In this document: one piece after another, positions 46,119 through 56,029 of the stretch
How the letters are laid out: the number at the start of each line of letters is the position of its first letter
Position numbering within the stretch: position 1 is the stretch's first letter
Assembly: GCA_963712485.1 (NCBI GenBank)
Contig: CAVQID010000027.1
Span: forward strand, 1-64,000
DNA: 64,000 nt
Source of the DNA: JALORV01 sp963712485
GTDB lineage: Bacteria; Pseudomonadota; Gammaproteobacteria; Burkholderiales; Burkholderiaceae_F
Direction of reading: 5' to 3'
Notes under the pieces: model-generated
What the model was told of the DNA's origin: nothing
The model's input: the letters and a program-made list of their open reading frames with translations, nothing else
Databases searched by the model: none
Made by a program: the position numbers and the translations under genes

Positions 46119-48876
46119 TCACACGCCGGCGAACGCGCTTGACGCAAACGCGCATCGCCCAGCTGAACGCCGGAAGCCAAAGGCATCGACCGAGGCTGCT
46201 AATGCCCCTCTTTGGGTCAGTGCGATCAGCTCTCCGCGCGATTTGACATGGAACTTGTCGAGAATTCCGGCCACGTGATGCTCCACCGTGCGCTCCGAGC
46301 GGTGCAGCCGCGCCGCAATGGCCGCGTTCGAGTGACCCTGCACCACCAGTTCGAAGATCTCGCGTTCCCGCCGCGTGAGCCCGAGCGGATCGGAGCGGGA
46401 GCCGATGTACGGCCCGCGCCGAAGTCCAAGCGCGCCGAGCTTGCGCAGGCGGCGGCGCGTTATGTCGGCCGCGGGCCTGGCACCGAGCGACTCGAAGCGA
46501 TCGAACGCGGCGCGCAGTGCGGCTTCATCGCCGGCGAGCAAGGCGAGCGCCTGCTCGTACACGCAGCCGAGTTCGCCCCAGGCATCCGCCGCTGCCTGCC
46601 ACTTGCCCTCGATTTCGAGTCGATAAGGCAACGCGATCGCCGTCTGCAGCGGCGGCAATTTCGCGCCGCAACGAGGCAGCCAGACGAGCAGCGCTCCCAG
46701 CTGCGACGGCTCACCGCTTTCGATCGCGTGCGGCAAGGCCGCAGTGATGATGTGCTCGGCCGCCTCCAGGTCCCCGCGCAACCAGGCCGCCTCGGCGCAC
46801 AACAACGCGACCGAGGCCGGTCGCATCTCGGTCTGCGCGGCGGTGCCGAGCGCGCGCAGTTCTTGCCACTCGGCGGCATCGTTTGTTGTGCCCACCAGCG
46901 CACGCAAGCGCGCCCACAAGAAGCGCACCGTGTTGCGCTCGCGCGGCAGCAGCGCCGGCATCGCGTCGAGCCGTTCGAGTTCCTCAGCGGCATCGCGCCA
47001 GCGGCCGACGTCGAACCAACCAAGAAGCCGCCGCAGATAAAGCGCCGCGACGATGAAGTCGAGGTCGCGGCCCAACGCGAAAGCAAGCCCCTGTTCGGCG
47101 TAGTTCAGCAGGCGTCGATAGTCGTGGTTGACCAGCGCCATACCGGCGAGGTTCACGTACGCGAGCGCGACCTTCTGATCGAGACCGTGCTGCTGCGCCA
47201 GCGCCAGGCTGCGTTCCAGTTTCGCCAGCGCACCTTCCTCGTACTTGAGCGAGAGCTCGACCGAGCCGCAGATGTTCAGCGCGTACGCCAGCGTCTCGGG
47301 TTCGGCCACCTGCTCGGCCAGGGCCAGCGCGCGCCGGCCCCACTGCAGCGCATCGGCCGCGCGCGCGCGCACCGTCAGCACCGCGGCCATGTCGGCGCAG
47401 GCCCATGCGAGTTCACGGCCCGGTGGCATCTGCTCGAGCAGTTCGACCGCCTGCTGCGCATAGTCGAGCGCTTCGGGCCTGGTAATACGCAGGGTGGCCA
47501 GCCGCGAAAGATTCCATCCTTGTGCACGCAGGTCGCCGCTCGCACGATGCAATTCGAGCGCTTGTTCGCGCGCTGCGGCGGCGTCGTCGAGTGCCTGGAT
47601 CAAACCGCACTCGACAGCGCGCGCTTCCAGGATCTCGGCCAGCGCCTGAGGCGCAAGTCTGTTCGCATGCCGCAGCGCCAGGCCGTACAGAGCGGCTGCG
47701 TCGCGATGCGCCGAAGCAGCCGCGGCGTCGCGCGCGGCCCGAGGTGCGAGGTCGACGACCGCATCGACAAGACCGGCCTGCTCGGCATGATGCACGCGTC
47801 GCGCCAGCAGCGCCGCAGCATCCACGCGGCGACCCAGGGCCGCGAAGACCTGGGCATGCAACACGCGGCGCTGCTCGGGCGGCAACGATTGCTCGATGCA
47901 GACGCGCGCCAGGTCGTGCCGGAAGCGCAGCGATTCCCTGTCACCGATGAGCACGCCGCGCTCCAGACATTCGTCCAGACTGCCGTCGATCGCAATCGCG
48001 CCCGGCCCGTGAAGTTCCTCGAGCAAGTCGCGCTCGATCTGATGGGGCACTACGCTCGCCTGTTGCGCCAGCGCACGAGCGGCCGGCGTCAGTCCTCCCA
48101 GCCGCGCCAGCACGGCGTCGCGCACCGAGAGCGGCACCCCACTGCCGTCGCCGGCCAGGACTTCAGTGACGAAGAACGGATTGCCACCGGTGACGCGATA
48201 CAGGTCGTGCGGTGAAGGCCCGGCGTGTCCGACCATCTGCGTCACCGCATCTTCCGACAGCGGCGCGAGCATGATCCGATGCGTACTCGCACTCGGAAGG
48301 CTGCCCAGCACTTGTCGCAACGGATGTGCGAGTGCGAGTTCGTCGTCGCGGTACGTCAGCACCAGGGCCGCACCCACGCCATCCAGGCGCCGGCCGACGT
48401 AGCGCACCAGATCGAGCGTCGCGGCGTCGGCCCAGTGCAAGTCTTCGAACACGAGCAGCGGTGATCGACTGGCGCAGCCAATCGAGAAATGCCGGGAAAA
48501 GGCCGTTGTACGTGTGGCCCGCGTGCAGTGCCTGGCCCAGCGACGGCGGGAGCCGCCCAGCGAGATCGACGAGCGGCCCGAGCGGTCGCGGGGTGAACAT
48601 CGCATCGCAGCGGGCGACCAATGTGCGTACTTGGGCGTCTTGTTGGCGCACGAATCGACCGACCACGGCGCTCTTGCCAATACCGGCCTCGCCGGCAACG
48701 AGTACGCAGCTCCCGTGGCCGCGCCCAGCGTCCGCGATTGCCGCGTTCAGCGTCGCGAGCGCGTCCTCACGCTCCAGCAGCAGTGCCTCACGTCGCTTCG
48801 GCAAGGGTCCAACAGGGGCGACGCCAACGACACCCGGCGGTTTTTGCGTTCGAACAGTTGCGGCGATCTTCACCAT
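46119..48876 (-). CDS. LAL-type LuxR transcription regulator, one frameshift in the ATPase
   Basis: A tandem relative of the gene at 43323, of about 915 residues from ATG 48876. The N-terminal piece carries Walker A (VLVAGEAGIGKSAVVGRFV) and TPRPLGPLVDLAGRLPPSL, nearly the same as in its neighbour. After FLDWLRQS near 48465 the frame shifts, and the rest continues to 46119 with LLVFEDLHWADAATLDLVRY (Walker B), VTGGNPFFVTEVLAG, TPR-like helices and the LuxR domain (LTRREREIFELVVQGHSNA, ..RTVEHHVAGILDKFHVKSR). The signal and targets are unknown. The pair probably arose by duplication. Confidence 0.88.
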
Positions 48877-49216
48877 GCCTTCTGGCTCCAGACACCGATT
48901 GTCGGCCGCGCGGGCGGCCTGATGAATCGCAACATTTAGGAGCGAACCAGACTAAAACTACACGCATCCGACTTGGCTTGCTGGAGCCGTCAGGGGCGTC
49001 GGCGGTTCGGTGCTGACCTCGAGACGCGCGAACGCTCGTGAGCTAGGTACGGTAACGGCCGCTTCCATGACGGCCAGTTGCGTCTGTTCTCGGCGATCCC
49101 TGATGGCGGCTAAGGGGTCCGGGTACTGCCAGTGATCTCGCTGGCCCAGCCGAACGGTTGCGTCAGTGGGATGGCCCTTCTAGGCTACTGTTGCGGTCCA
49201 ATCGGAGGCATGTCCC
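48877..49216. other. intergenic region, nothing recognised
   Basis: This 340-base stretch lies between the LAL gene and the ComEA-like gene and should hold both promoters. No open frame with support and no obvious operator was seen. Confidence 0.35.
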
Positions 49217-49504
49217 ATGAAATCCTTTCTTACACCTATCCTTGTTGCGCTTGCCCTGGTCATCGCCCCGGTAGCCTCCCAGGCTGATGTACACGTCCTG
49301 CTCGCCCAAGCCAAGTCGGCTCCGATCGACATCAACCGCGCCAAGGCAGACGAATTAATGACGCTGAAGGGTATTGGCGAGGCGCGCGCCGCCGCCATCA
49401 TCAAGGGGCGACCGTATGCGCGTAAGGACGAGCTCGTTCAGAAAAAAATCATCCCCGAGTCCGTCTATAACGAGATCAAGGATCAGATCGTCGCCAAGCA
49501 ATGA
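49217..49504 (+). CDS. ComEA-like helix-hairpin-helix exported protein
   Basis: This is a 95-residue protein from ATG 49217 with a signal peptide (MKSFLTPILVALALVIAP, cleavage near SQA-DV). The mature part is one helix-hairpin-helix unit: IDINRAKADELMTLKGIGEAR and AAAIIKGRPYARKDELVQ. Short ComEA relatives bind DNA in the periplasm during transformation. A pilus/competence set is not in the window, so a DNA-uptake role is only possible. It converges with the thermonuclease gene, with two bases between the stops. Confidence 0.88.
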   Translation: MKSFLTPILVALALVIAPVASQADVHVLLAQAKSAPIDINRAKADELMTLKGIGEARAAAIIKGRPYARKDELVQKKIIPESVYNEIKDQIVAKQ

Positions 49505-49506
49505 CG

Positions 49507-50028
49507 TCAGGGCGTCGTCCGCAAGGGCGTCGCCGTCGTAGCGTTGCGCTTCGCTTCTCGGAACGCCCACGGCGCCACCGGAGCCGGATCGCGCCAGAGT
49601 CCTCCCTTGGTGGCTTTCGCCTCGGCCTCAGCCTTCTCATAGGTCGAACGACGTTCGGGCGGCAGTTCGTTGGCGTACCGCGTGAAGCACCAAGCGAAGC
49701 CGCGCTGTATCTGCTCTAAACCGATGTCGACGCCGTCGACGACCACCTGGCAAACATGGCGGCCATATCTGTCGACCTTTGAGCAGTGCGCCGTGACTTG
49801 CCGACCCTTGGCCAAGTCATCCAGCGACTGGCGCGCACGTAGGCTGTAGGGCTGGGTGCGTTCGGGCGCATCGATGCCGTCGATACGGACTCGATGCTGC
49901 GTCTTATCGACCAGCAGAGTCAGCGTGTCGCCGTCAGCAATCGCGACAACCTTGCCGGTGAGATCGACCGCCGCCGCTGCCAGCGGAGAAAACAGCAGCA
50001 CGGCGACGAGCGCCGCGGAAGGGCTCAT
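49507..50028 (-). CDS. thermonuclease-like (SNase) secreted nuclease
   Basis: This is a 173-residue protein with a signal peptide (MSPSAALVAVLLFSPLAAAA) and the staphylococcal-nuclease fold: GKVVAIADGDTLTLLVD, HRVRIDGIDAPERTQPYS, YGRHVCQVVVDGVDIGLEQI and the late ATKGGLWRDPAPVAPW. The catalytic positions Arg35/Asp40/Glu43/Arg87 of staphylococcal nuclease correspond to the R-x-D-G-I-D-A-P-E block and the DRYGR arginine. It cleaves DNA/RNA outside the cytoplasm with calcium. It lies back to back with the ComEA-like gene, an interesting pairing for processing external DNA. Confidence 0.92.
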   Translation of the reverse strand: MSPSAALVAVLLFSPLAAAAVDLTGKVVAIADGDTLTLLVDKTQHRVRIDGIDAPERTQPYSLRARQSLDDLAKGRQVTAHCSKVDRYGRHVCQVVVDGVDIGLEQIQRGFAWCFTRYANELPPERRSTYEKAEAEAKATKGGLWRDPAPVAPWAFREAKRNATTATPLRTTP

Positions 50029-50077
50029 CGAGAGGCCGAACGCAGGTCAAATCGAGACTGCATGCAACAAGACTTGG

Positions 50078-50596
50078 TCAGCAACGCAGCTCGTATTTCC
50101 GATCGACCAGCTTTCGGCGCCGCTCCTTTAATTCCTCCATCCGCGGGATGGTTCCACCTTGCCTGGCTTCGGAGTCAATCCACGCAATCGCGTCCTCAAG
50201 TCGCTTGCACTCGCCGAAATGTGCAGACCCCTCCGACGACGCTTGCGCAGGCGGCGCGACTGGCTGGGGCGGCGCCGCCATTTTCTTCGACGGAGGCGAT
50301 GAGCTCGGCGATTCGTAGCCTCGCGTCGGCATCGCGTCAACGAGCTTGCCACCCGCACAAGGTGAATTGGCGTAAGTCACCTTGCCCTTTGACTCGCATC
50401 GGTAGATCGCCGGGCCGTGGGCAGGCGATCTGGCGGCAGGCGGTGATGGCGTTTGGATGGGCGGAGTAGCGACCGAGGGCTTCTGTACCGGATGCGTCTC
50501 GACGATGGCAGACCCTTGTCGAAGCACGAAGTAAAGGCCGCCGCCAGTGATCGCGACGACGGCGACGAGCGAGAGCGCAAAGCCGCGACTTTCCAT
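50078..50596 (-). CDS. membrane-anchored DUF4124-like protein
   Basis: This is a 172-residue protein with an N-terminal transmembrane anchor (FALSLVAVVAITGGGLYFVL), a proline-rich linker, then IYRCESKGKVTYANSPCAGG. This is the DUF4124 pattern with two cysteines (YxCxxxGKVTYxxxPC). The C-terminal helix (HFGECKRLEDAIAWIDSEA, RMEELKERRRKLVDRKYEL) is likely coiled. Function is unknown. Confidence 0.78.
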   Translation of the reverse strand: MESRGFALSLVAVVAITGGGLYFVLRQGSAIVETHPVQKPSVATPPIQTPSPPAARSPAHGPAIYRCESKGKVTYANSPCAGGKLVDAMPTRGYESPSSSPPSKKMAAPPQPVAPPAQASSEGSAHFGECKRLEDAIAWIDSEARQGGTIPRMEELKERRRKLVDRKYELRC

Positions 50597-50725
50597 ACCG
50601 AAAGCCTAATGGGTCAGCCGTGGCCAAGGACGCGCAAAATTGGGCGCCGACAGTCGTGGAATTGGCGATTTCACGGAGCCGCCTGAGCATTGCGGGGTGG
50701 CGCCAAGTCATCGCAGGTCCCGACA

Positions 50726-50932
50726 CTAACGTTGCTCCCCGACGGTCCCCCCGAAGCTCCGCGACAGGGGCGCCCTCATCAGATCCTCCTGAGCAGGCCA
50801 GAGCATGACTCGGCACGCCCTGCACGCGACGAACTCAGTGACATAGGGCTTCTTCCCGGCGCGCTGGATGACGACACGCTCGCACCTGTGGTGGCCGCAG
50901 GAGGGGCACTGGAAGCGCTGAGGGCGGGTCAT
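50726..50932 (-). CDS. small zinc-ribbon protein downstream of a LexA-type dyad
   Basis: This is a 68-residue protein from ATG 50932. Two Cys-x2-Cys pairs (FQCPSCGHHRCERVV and ACRACRVMLW) look like a zinc ribbon. The rest is basic and polar. A LexA-type palindrome lies 8 bases before the ATG, where a ribosome site would normally be, so either the start is further in or the gene is unrelated to that box. No family is recognised. Confidence 0.5.
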   Translation of the reverse strand: MTRPQRFQCPSCGHHRCERVVIQRAGKKPYVTEFVACRACRVMLWPAQEDLMRAPLSRSFGGTVGEQR

Positions 50933-50940
50933 TGGGGCCG

Positions 50941-50960
50941 TACTGTGTTTTCATACAGTA
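50941..50960. promoter_or_regulatory. LexA-type SOS box (perfect dyad)
   Basis: The sequence TACTGT-N8-ACAGTA has the CTGT-N8-ACAG spacing and arms of the gamma/betaproteobacterial LexA site. It lies 8 bases upstream of the minus-strand zinc-ribbon gene. On the plus strand only a 10-codon frame (ATG 50962) follows. It suggests SOS control of the zinc-ribbon gene or of a gene that has been lost. Confidence 0.65.
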
Positions 50961-51331
50961 TATGCCTCGGCACCGCGCCTGGGACGGCTGACCACAAGCC
51001 GAATGCGTCGTGGTCGGAGCGGAATACGCCGAGCAACGTTAAGGAACTGAAACGCTCAACAGGAGAAGAGTCGCAGGCGGATCAACTGGCGGACTGACGA
51101 GCATGGGTCGGGAGCAGCCCGATTGGCGCGGGGCTTGGCGGAGCGGTTCTCCGCCGTCGGTCGATAAATGCTGCTGACGGCGACTGTCGACCCTAGACGG
51201 TCCTCAGTGAAGACCAACAGCAGCCGGCGGTTGATCTAGGAACCTGACATCCACGCTAACAATGCGTGGCGATCCTACGCGGATCTAGGCGCGCACCGAC
51301 GGCTTGCTGGCCCCGCTCCCGCTAAGAATGC
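50961..51331. other. intergenic region, no gene recognised
   Basis: This stretch lies between the LexA-type site and the PEP-CTERM gene. A plus-strand frame to 51097 ends in a plausible helical stretch (NVKELKRSTGEESQADQLA) but has no upstream start with support. Confidence 0.35.
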
Positions 51332-52198
51332 TTATCGCTTCGCCGATTGTCGGCGGGCCACCGCGACAAGGGTAAGAAGCCCCAGTCCTATCAGGCCGAG
51401 TGTGCCGGGTTCCGGTACGGTCACAACCGTGCGACCGCGCAAATCGAGCGAGCCGGCCAGGCACCAATCGCCGACGCTGGGCGTTGCCGTGAGACAGCTG
51501 TCGCCCAGCGGGCCCGCCAAGTCGAACGGGTTTAACACGAAGTTGTTCGCCGAACTGGTGAAGGCGATGTCTGCGAAAGCGCCGGTGAAGGTCGGGATCA
51601 TGTTGGAGTCGAGATATGCGGCAACGCTCGCAAGCCCTGGGCCGCCCAGATCTACGGACAGCAACCCCGCGCCGGTGACAGAAATCGTTGCGCCGGTGAG
51701 CGTCTCGGTGTCCCTGTTATCCGCCACGAGTCCGGCGGCCGTGGGATCGACGCCATTCTCGCCGTCGAGCGCGACCCAGTCTGTGAGCCCCGAGATGTAC
51801 GCGAGGTTCGCGACAGAGTCCTGGCCGAGCAGATTGATCGCCGGCGCGCCGCTGTAGTAGACCTGCACGGTGGTGCCGCTGAAGTACAGGTCGTTGCCCA
51901 CGACTGCGGGTGAGACGGAGCTAATTGTGCTGTTGGCGATGAAGTACAGCGAGCAGTTCGCAGTGCCATCGGCGCAGTAGGTCGAGTCGCCGTTGATCGT
52001 CGTTATGAAGCCATACGACTGCGAGGGGTCGCCTGGCGACGCTGCGAATGTCGAGGCGACCGTCCCCACCTCGAAGTGGGACGTGAGGCCCAGCGCCCCG
52101 AAGTCGATGCCCCCGATGATGACGGCGCTGGTCGGCGTCGTCGCGAAAGAGGCACATGTCGCAACCGCGATCGGAGCAAGTTTCTTGAGCATGTCCAT
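51332..52198 (-). CDS. PEP-CTERM sorting-domain exported protein
   Basis: This is a 288-residue protein from ATG 52198 (AAAGGG upstream; ATG/GTG further up adds residues before the signal). A signal peptide ends near PTSA. The body is Gly/Ser/Thr/Asn-rich with few charged residues, as usual for these surface proteins. The C-terminus is VPEPGTLGLIGLGLLTLVAV followed by ARRQSAKR: the PEP motif, a transmembrane helix and a basic tail recognised by exosortase EpsH/XrtA-type enzymes. This implies the genome encodes an exosortase, normally linked to exopolysaccharide and biofilm. No such gene is in the window. Confidence 0.92.
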   Translation of the reverse strand: MDMLKKLAPIAVATCASFATTPTSAVIIGGIDFGALGLTSHFEVGTVASTFAASPGDPSQSYGFITTINGDSTYCADGTANCSLYFIANSTISSVSPAVVGNDLYFSGTTVQVYYSGAPAINLLGQDSVANLAYISGLTDWVALDGENGVDPTAAGLVADNRDTETLTGATISVTGAGLLSVDLGGPGLASVAAYLDSNMIPTFTGAFADIAFTSSANNFVLNPFDLAGPLGDSCLTATPSVGDWCLAGSLDLRGRTVVTVPEPGTLGLIGLGLLTLVAVARRQSAKR

Positions 52199-53128
52199 GA
52201 TGGCCCTTTCCGCTGCCGCTACAGCTTTCATGATTTAGGGGCAGAAGCCCGCCAAGACCACGTCGCAGGTAATAGCAAGGGTCGTGCAAACGAACGGAAG
52301 CCATTGAATTCACTTACTTGTTGCGGTGCGCCCATCGGACTCAGGGAATCGACTGTAAGAACGTCCGACAGCAGTAACTCGCCGGAGCACCCGGGACAAC
52401 GCAATCGGGATGTGAATCAGGTGCTTAGTTCGCTGCCGGCGGCCTCACGCTCGGCTGCGACCTCGAAGTAACCGTCGCTTGGTGGAAGACCATCTGTGCC
52501 ATGGCCTTCGACTTCGGCCAAACGGAAGCCCTAAGTGCTGCTTCTCATCCCGGCCGGGACTCAAAGGGTATGAACGAGGTCGATCAGATGTCTGCGCAAT
52601 TGACCAGACAGCTCAAGCAACACGGAGCGCACGTTCATAAGCAGCCCCCACACTTCGCCCGGATTCAAATGCCAAAAACAGTCGAGTCAGTGTAGTCAGT
52701 GCGTGTACGGAGTGCGAGGGGCACCAAATCGCACTCTAGTTTGCGAAGGTCGATCGACCAGATAGCTCGCGCAGACGACGGCAACGCAATGGAGGCAACG
52801 CAGGTCTACACTGATCCGCAGTCCGCAGCGCGTCCAGTTCGCTGCTGATTCCGGTGAACAGGGTGGGGCCCGGCTGCGGCCGGATTGGCAATTCCGCTCG
52901 ATTTCCGCGAACCCTCGCTGGCGAAAGGGTTTGCTGTCGTAACTGTGGACGTCCGGCCTTCCGGCGGCAGCAACGGTGCTTACAGCGCCTCGTTTAATCC
53001 AGTCATCCCGTGGTAGCGGAGCCCTGATACAAGAGCGCTAGCAGCGCGACTTCATTGACTCACCTGTTTTTGCCGAAGCTCATATTTGGACGGCGCATTG
53101 GTCCGTTTTCCTTGAGAATTCGCGCACG
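52199..53128. other. long intergenic region, no confident gene
   Basis: 930 bases with only short unsupported frames. The longest, plus-strand 52501-52695 (64 aa), has no ribosome site and no family motif. The segment directly before 53129 probably contains the promoter of the penicillin-binding protein. Nothing further was recognised. Confidence 0.4.
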
Positions 53129-55624
53129 ATGGAACTCGAGCGCCAAAACCTCAGACGCGTCGTCTTGACGCTGCCCCAGATGTTCCTGCGCCTCTTGGTC
53201 AGGGCCATCAAGGGGTTCCTCATTGCGCTGGGCGTCCTCGTGGTGTTGAGCGTGGCGGGCTATCTCGGGTTCGAATCCATCATTGAGGCGCTTGATTCGC
53301 GCTATCCGGAACAGATCGACGCCTATCTGGACATCGACCGGAACACGATCTCGCGATTGCACGACCCGGCCTACTTCGCCGCACAATCAGCCATTGTTTC
53401 TGAGGACGAACGAACGGTCGCATGCATATCCTCGGCCGAACACCGCATCCTCATTAATGACCCCGCCGAGATCCCGCGATTCTTCACCATGGCGATACTC
53501 GCATCCGAAGACAAGAACTTCTTCGCGCATGAGGGAATTGACAAGGGCGCAATAGTGCGCGCGCTGGCGAAGCGCATCCTGCAGGAAAGTCGCTCAGGCG
53601 CATCGACGCTGGAGATGCAGATCGCCAGACATCTGCGCGGCGGTACCGGACGCCCATCGACCGAACACGAGAAGACCGTCGATATCGTCATGGCGCTTCG
53701 GATCGGACGTGAGTTTTCGAAGGACGAGTTGCTCCTCAAGTACGTCAACATGCCGTACTTCGGTCGAGGACAGTACGGGATCGAAGCGGCCAGTCGTGCC
53801 TACTTCGGCAGGCCCGCCAAAGATCTTGCCCTGCACCAGGCAGCGTTCATCGTAGCTCTCATCAACAGGCCGGCACTTCCTGATCGCGCATTTGCGACCG
53901 ATCCGCTGCTCAGAACGCGCGAAGAGATCCGCGACGCGAATTGGGCAGCAGCTGTACGCGGTACCACGCGGGTACTTGACCTGATGTTGGATCAGACCGT
54001 GATCACTGAGGTGGAATACGCACGCGCGGCGAAGCGCGTTGCACAGACCCTGCGCAAGGAAGTTGTTCCACCGGGTACCAGCTGTGGCATGCAAGACTAC
54101 TTTCTCGAGCGGGTGCGAGTCCTCTACAAGGATCGTTTCCCGATCACCAAAGGCGGACTCACGATCTCGATCACGCGCGATGACGGACTTCAAGACGTCC
54201 TCGCCAAGGCCGTTGAACTGACGCTTCGCACATATCTGGCTCGTCACCCAAACGACAGTGATCAGCTGCGCGCTGGAGCTTTCGCGGTCGACTTCACAGG
54301 CGACGTCCTGGCTGAAGTGGGCAATGTGAACTTCAATCAACGAAAGTACGATGTGATCGCGACCGGCTGGCGTCAACCGGGGTCGACTTTCAAGGTCTTC
54401 ACTTATGGCGGCTTGGTTGAGCGGCTCACCAACGACGTACTCGCCACCATGCCGCGGCGAGCGACGGTCGAAGAGATCGCCGCAAATGTGCTCGAGCGCT
54501 GCGCGGTGCTCGATGAGCCCGTCTACGTGTCTCTTGGTCGCGGGCGGGGCGTCAAGAAAATCGAGAACTTTCATTCCCGATCGGAACCGGAATACCGAGG
54601 AGACGTCACTTGCCGAGTCGCCTTGGGGGAGTCCCGGAACGCCGCCGCAGTACGTGCTGGAGCGCGCGCTGGAATCAAGAATGTGATTGATCTCACGTAT
54701 CGCCTGGGAATGCCGTGGGACGCGAAGCACGCCCTTCAGCCGTACCCGACAACCGCTATCGGCGCATCCGAAGTCAATCCGCTGTCGATGGCGTCGACCG
54801 CCGCTTTCGTGAACGGCGGATTTCGCGTCACGCCGCGGTTTGCGAACGATGTCTGCCGCGATGGCAAGTCGCTTCTTTACAAGGATGCTGAAGATCGGCC
54901 GCGTGCGTGTGACACAAAGGGCGAGACTCGTCCTGTGCAGGAGCGAGTTATTCATCCTGCCGTGTCCGCAGCGATGATTGAACTCCTGAAGAGCCCGCTC
55001 GATATGGGAACTGGCACGGCGGCCGCGCTCAGGAGGGGGACTGTTCCCGGAATGGATCCGTTGGGTAACGAGATCTGGAGGTTGACACCCGACGATAGGA
55101 AAAGGCGAAGTCTCGCCTTTGCTGTTGAAAAGGCTGGCGAGATCGCGGGCAAGACCGGTACGGCAACCAATGCCGACGGGAAGACCTCGGACGTGTGGCT
55201 GATCTTGTGGGTTCCTGGCCCGCCGGAGCGTCCGGAGCGAGGCGTGGTGCTTGGGTTCTGGATGGGAAAGGATTCAAAAGTTCACTCATTGGGCGAGCGC
55301 GGCTCGACCGGTGGCCCGGGCTTTGCGGAATCCGGCGGCCGCAATTGGGTCCATTCAGCGTCAATCGTGCTTGCGTTCTTACAGAAGGAACGCGGGCTGC
55401 TGAGGCCAGGAAACAAGTTTCAGCCGATCATTCGCGACGATGTGCTTGAGAAGTTCGAAGCGAGGGAACAAACGTGCTGGCAGCCAGTGCGGAAAACACT
55501 CCCAGACCCGAAGCCCGATGTGATCATTGATACAGCGGAGCCAAACGACGGTGAAGCCGTCCGCATGGAACTGGATACCCCGGCTAGGTCGCCAAGTCTG
55601 GGTGACGCCCCAGAAAGTGGGTGA
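53129..55624 (+). CDS. class A penicillin-binding protein (glycosyltransferase plus transpeptidase)
   Basis: This is an 831-residue protein with an N-terminal membrane anchor (about residues 27-50). The GT51 glycosyltransferase has catalytic Glu127 in LASEDKNFFAHEG, GASTLEMQIARHL and RIGREFSKDELLLKYVN. The transpeptidase has S419-T-F-K422, S502-R-N504 and K675-T-G-T. Both activities appear intact. It polymerises glycan strands and cross-links stem peptides in the periplasm. The sequence differs from PBP1a/1b in the linker and C-terminal part, and is more like PbpC-type or divergent class A forms. It stands alone, with no partner lipoprotein gene near. Confidence 0.93.
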   Translation: MELERQNLRRVVLTLPQMFLRLLVRAIKGFLIALGVLVVLSVAGYLGFESIIEALDSRYPEQIDAYLDIDRNTISRLHDPAYFAAQSAIVSEDERTVACISSAEHRILINDPAEIPRFFTMAILASEDKNFFAHEGIDKGAIVRALAKRILQESRSGASTLEMQIARHLRGGTGRPSTEHEKTVDIVMALRIGREFSKDELLLKYVNMPYFGRGQYGIEAASRAYFGRPAKDLALHQAAFIVALINRPALPDRAFATDPLLRTREEIRDANWAAAVRGTTRVLDLMLDQTVITEVEYARAAKRVAQTLRKEVVPPGTSCGMQDYFLERVRVLYKDRFPITKGGLTISITRDDGLQDVLAKAVELTLRTYLARHPNDSDQLRAGAFAVDFTGDVLAEVGNVNFNQRKYDVIATGWRQPGSTFKVFTYGGLVERLTNDVLATMPRRATVEEIAANVLERCAVLDEPVYVSLGRGRGVKKIENFHSRSEPEYRGDVTCRVALGESRNAAAVRAGARAGIKNVIDLTYRLGMPWDAKHALQPYPTTAIGASEVNPLSMASTAAFVNGGFRVTPRFANDVCRDGKSLLYKDAEDRPRACDTKGETRPVQERVIHPAVSAAMIELLKSPLDMGTGTAAALRRGTVPGMDPLGNEIWRLTPDDRKRRSLAFAVEKAGEIAGKTGTATNADGKTSDVWLILWVPGPPERPERGVVLGFWMGKDSKVHSLGERGSTGGPGFAESGGRNWVHSASIVLAFLQKERGLLRPGNKFQPIIRDDVLEKFEAREQTCWQPVRKTLPDPKPDVIIDTAEPNDGEAVRMELDTPARSPSLGDAPESG

Positions 55625-56029
55625 TGTTCGACCGCTCAGCAGTCCCGCCCGCCAGCTCACATGACGCGCCGGCCGTTTCCAAACAGGACACCTGTAATCG
55701 TGTGCCCCACCGTTGCACGTCCTGATCCGGCACGTGCCCTTCAACGCAAGATCCATCTCTTGCCTCTCAGGTCGCCTATCGAAATCGGTCGTGCAATCGA
55801 ATGGCCGCTACTGAGATTCGCTGAACGGAGGAAGTCGATTTCTTGCAGACATCCCGCTCTCCCAAGAACGGACGCTGCAACATGCTCCTGGAAGCGGACG
55901 CCTAACGCTTAAGCTAAGTCGCGCTAATTGGAGCTGTCATGACACGCACGCGATTTCGAACGCTGACGATCATCGTGTGCATTTTCGATGTTGCGGCATG
56001 GGTCTTGGTCGCCTTTGCGATTTCATGTC
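55625..56029. other. intergenic region with a short hydrophobic ORF
   Basis: A 5'-end fragment at ATG 55939 (ATTGGAGCTGTC ribosome site) encodes MTRTRFRTLTIIVCIFDVAA and more hydrophobic residues, then runs into antisense CopA remnant sequence and stops near 56072. It looks like a gene cut off by whatever placed the remnant there. Nothing else was recognised. Confidence 0.35.

Noticed and set aside
46212..48215. A 667-codon plus-strand frame opposite the LAL gene
   Set aside because: Antisense to TPR and ATPase motifs that are clearly in the minus strand.
50962..50991. 10-codon frame on the plus strand downstream of the LexA-type box
   Set aside because: Too short and without a ribosome site to be a supported gene.
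52501..52695. 64-codon frame in the long intergenic region
   Set aside because: No ribosome-binding site, no motif, isolated; not enough support.
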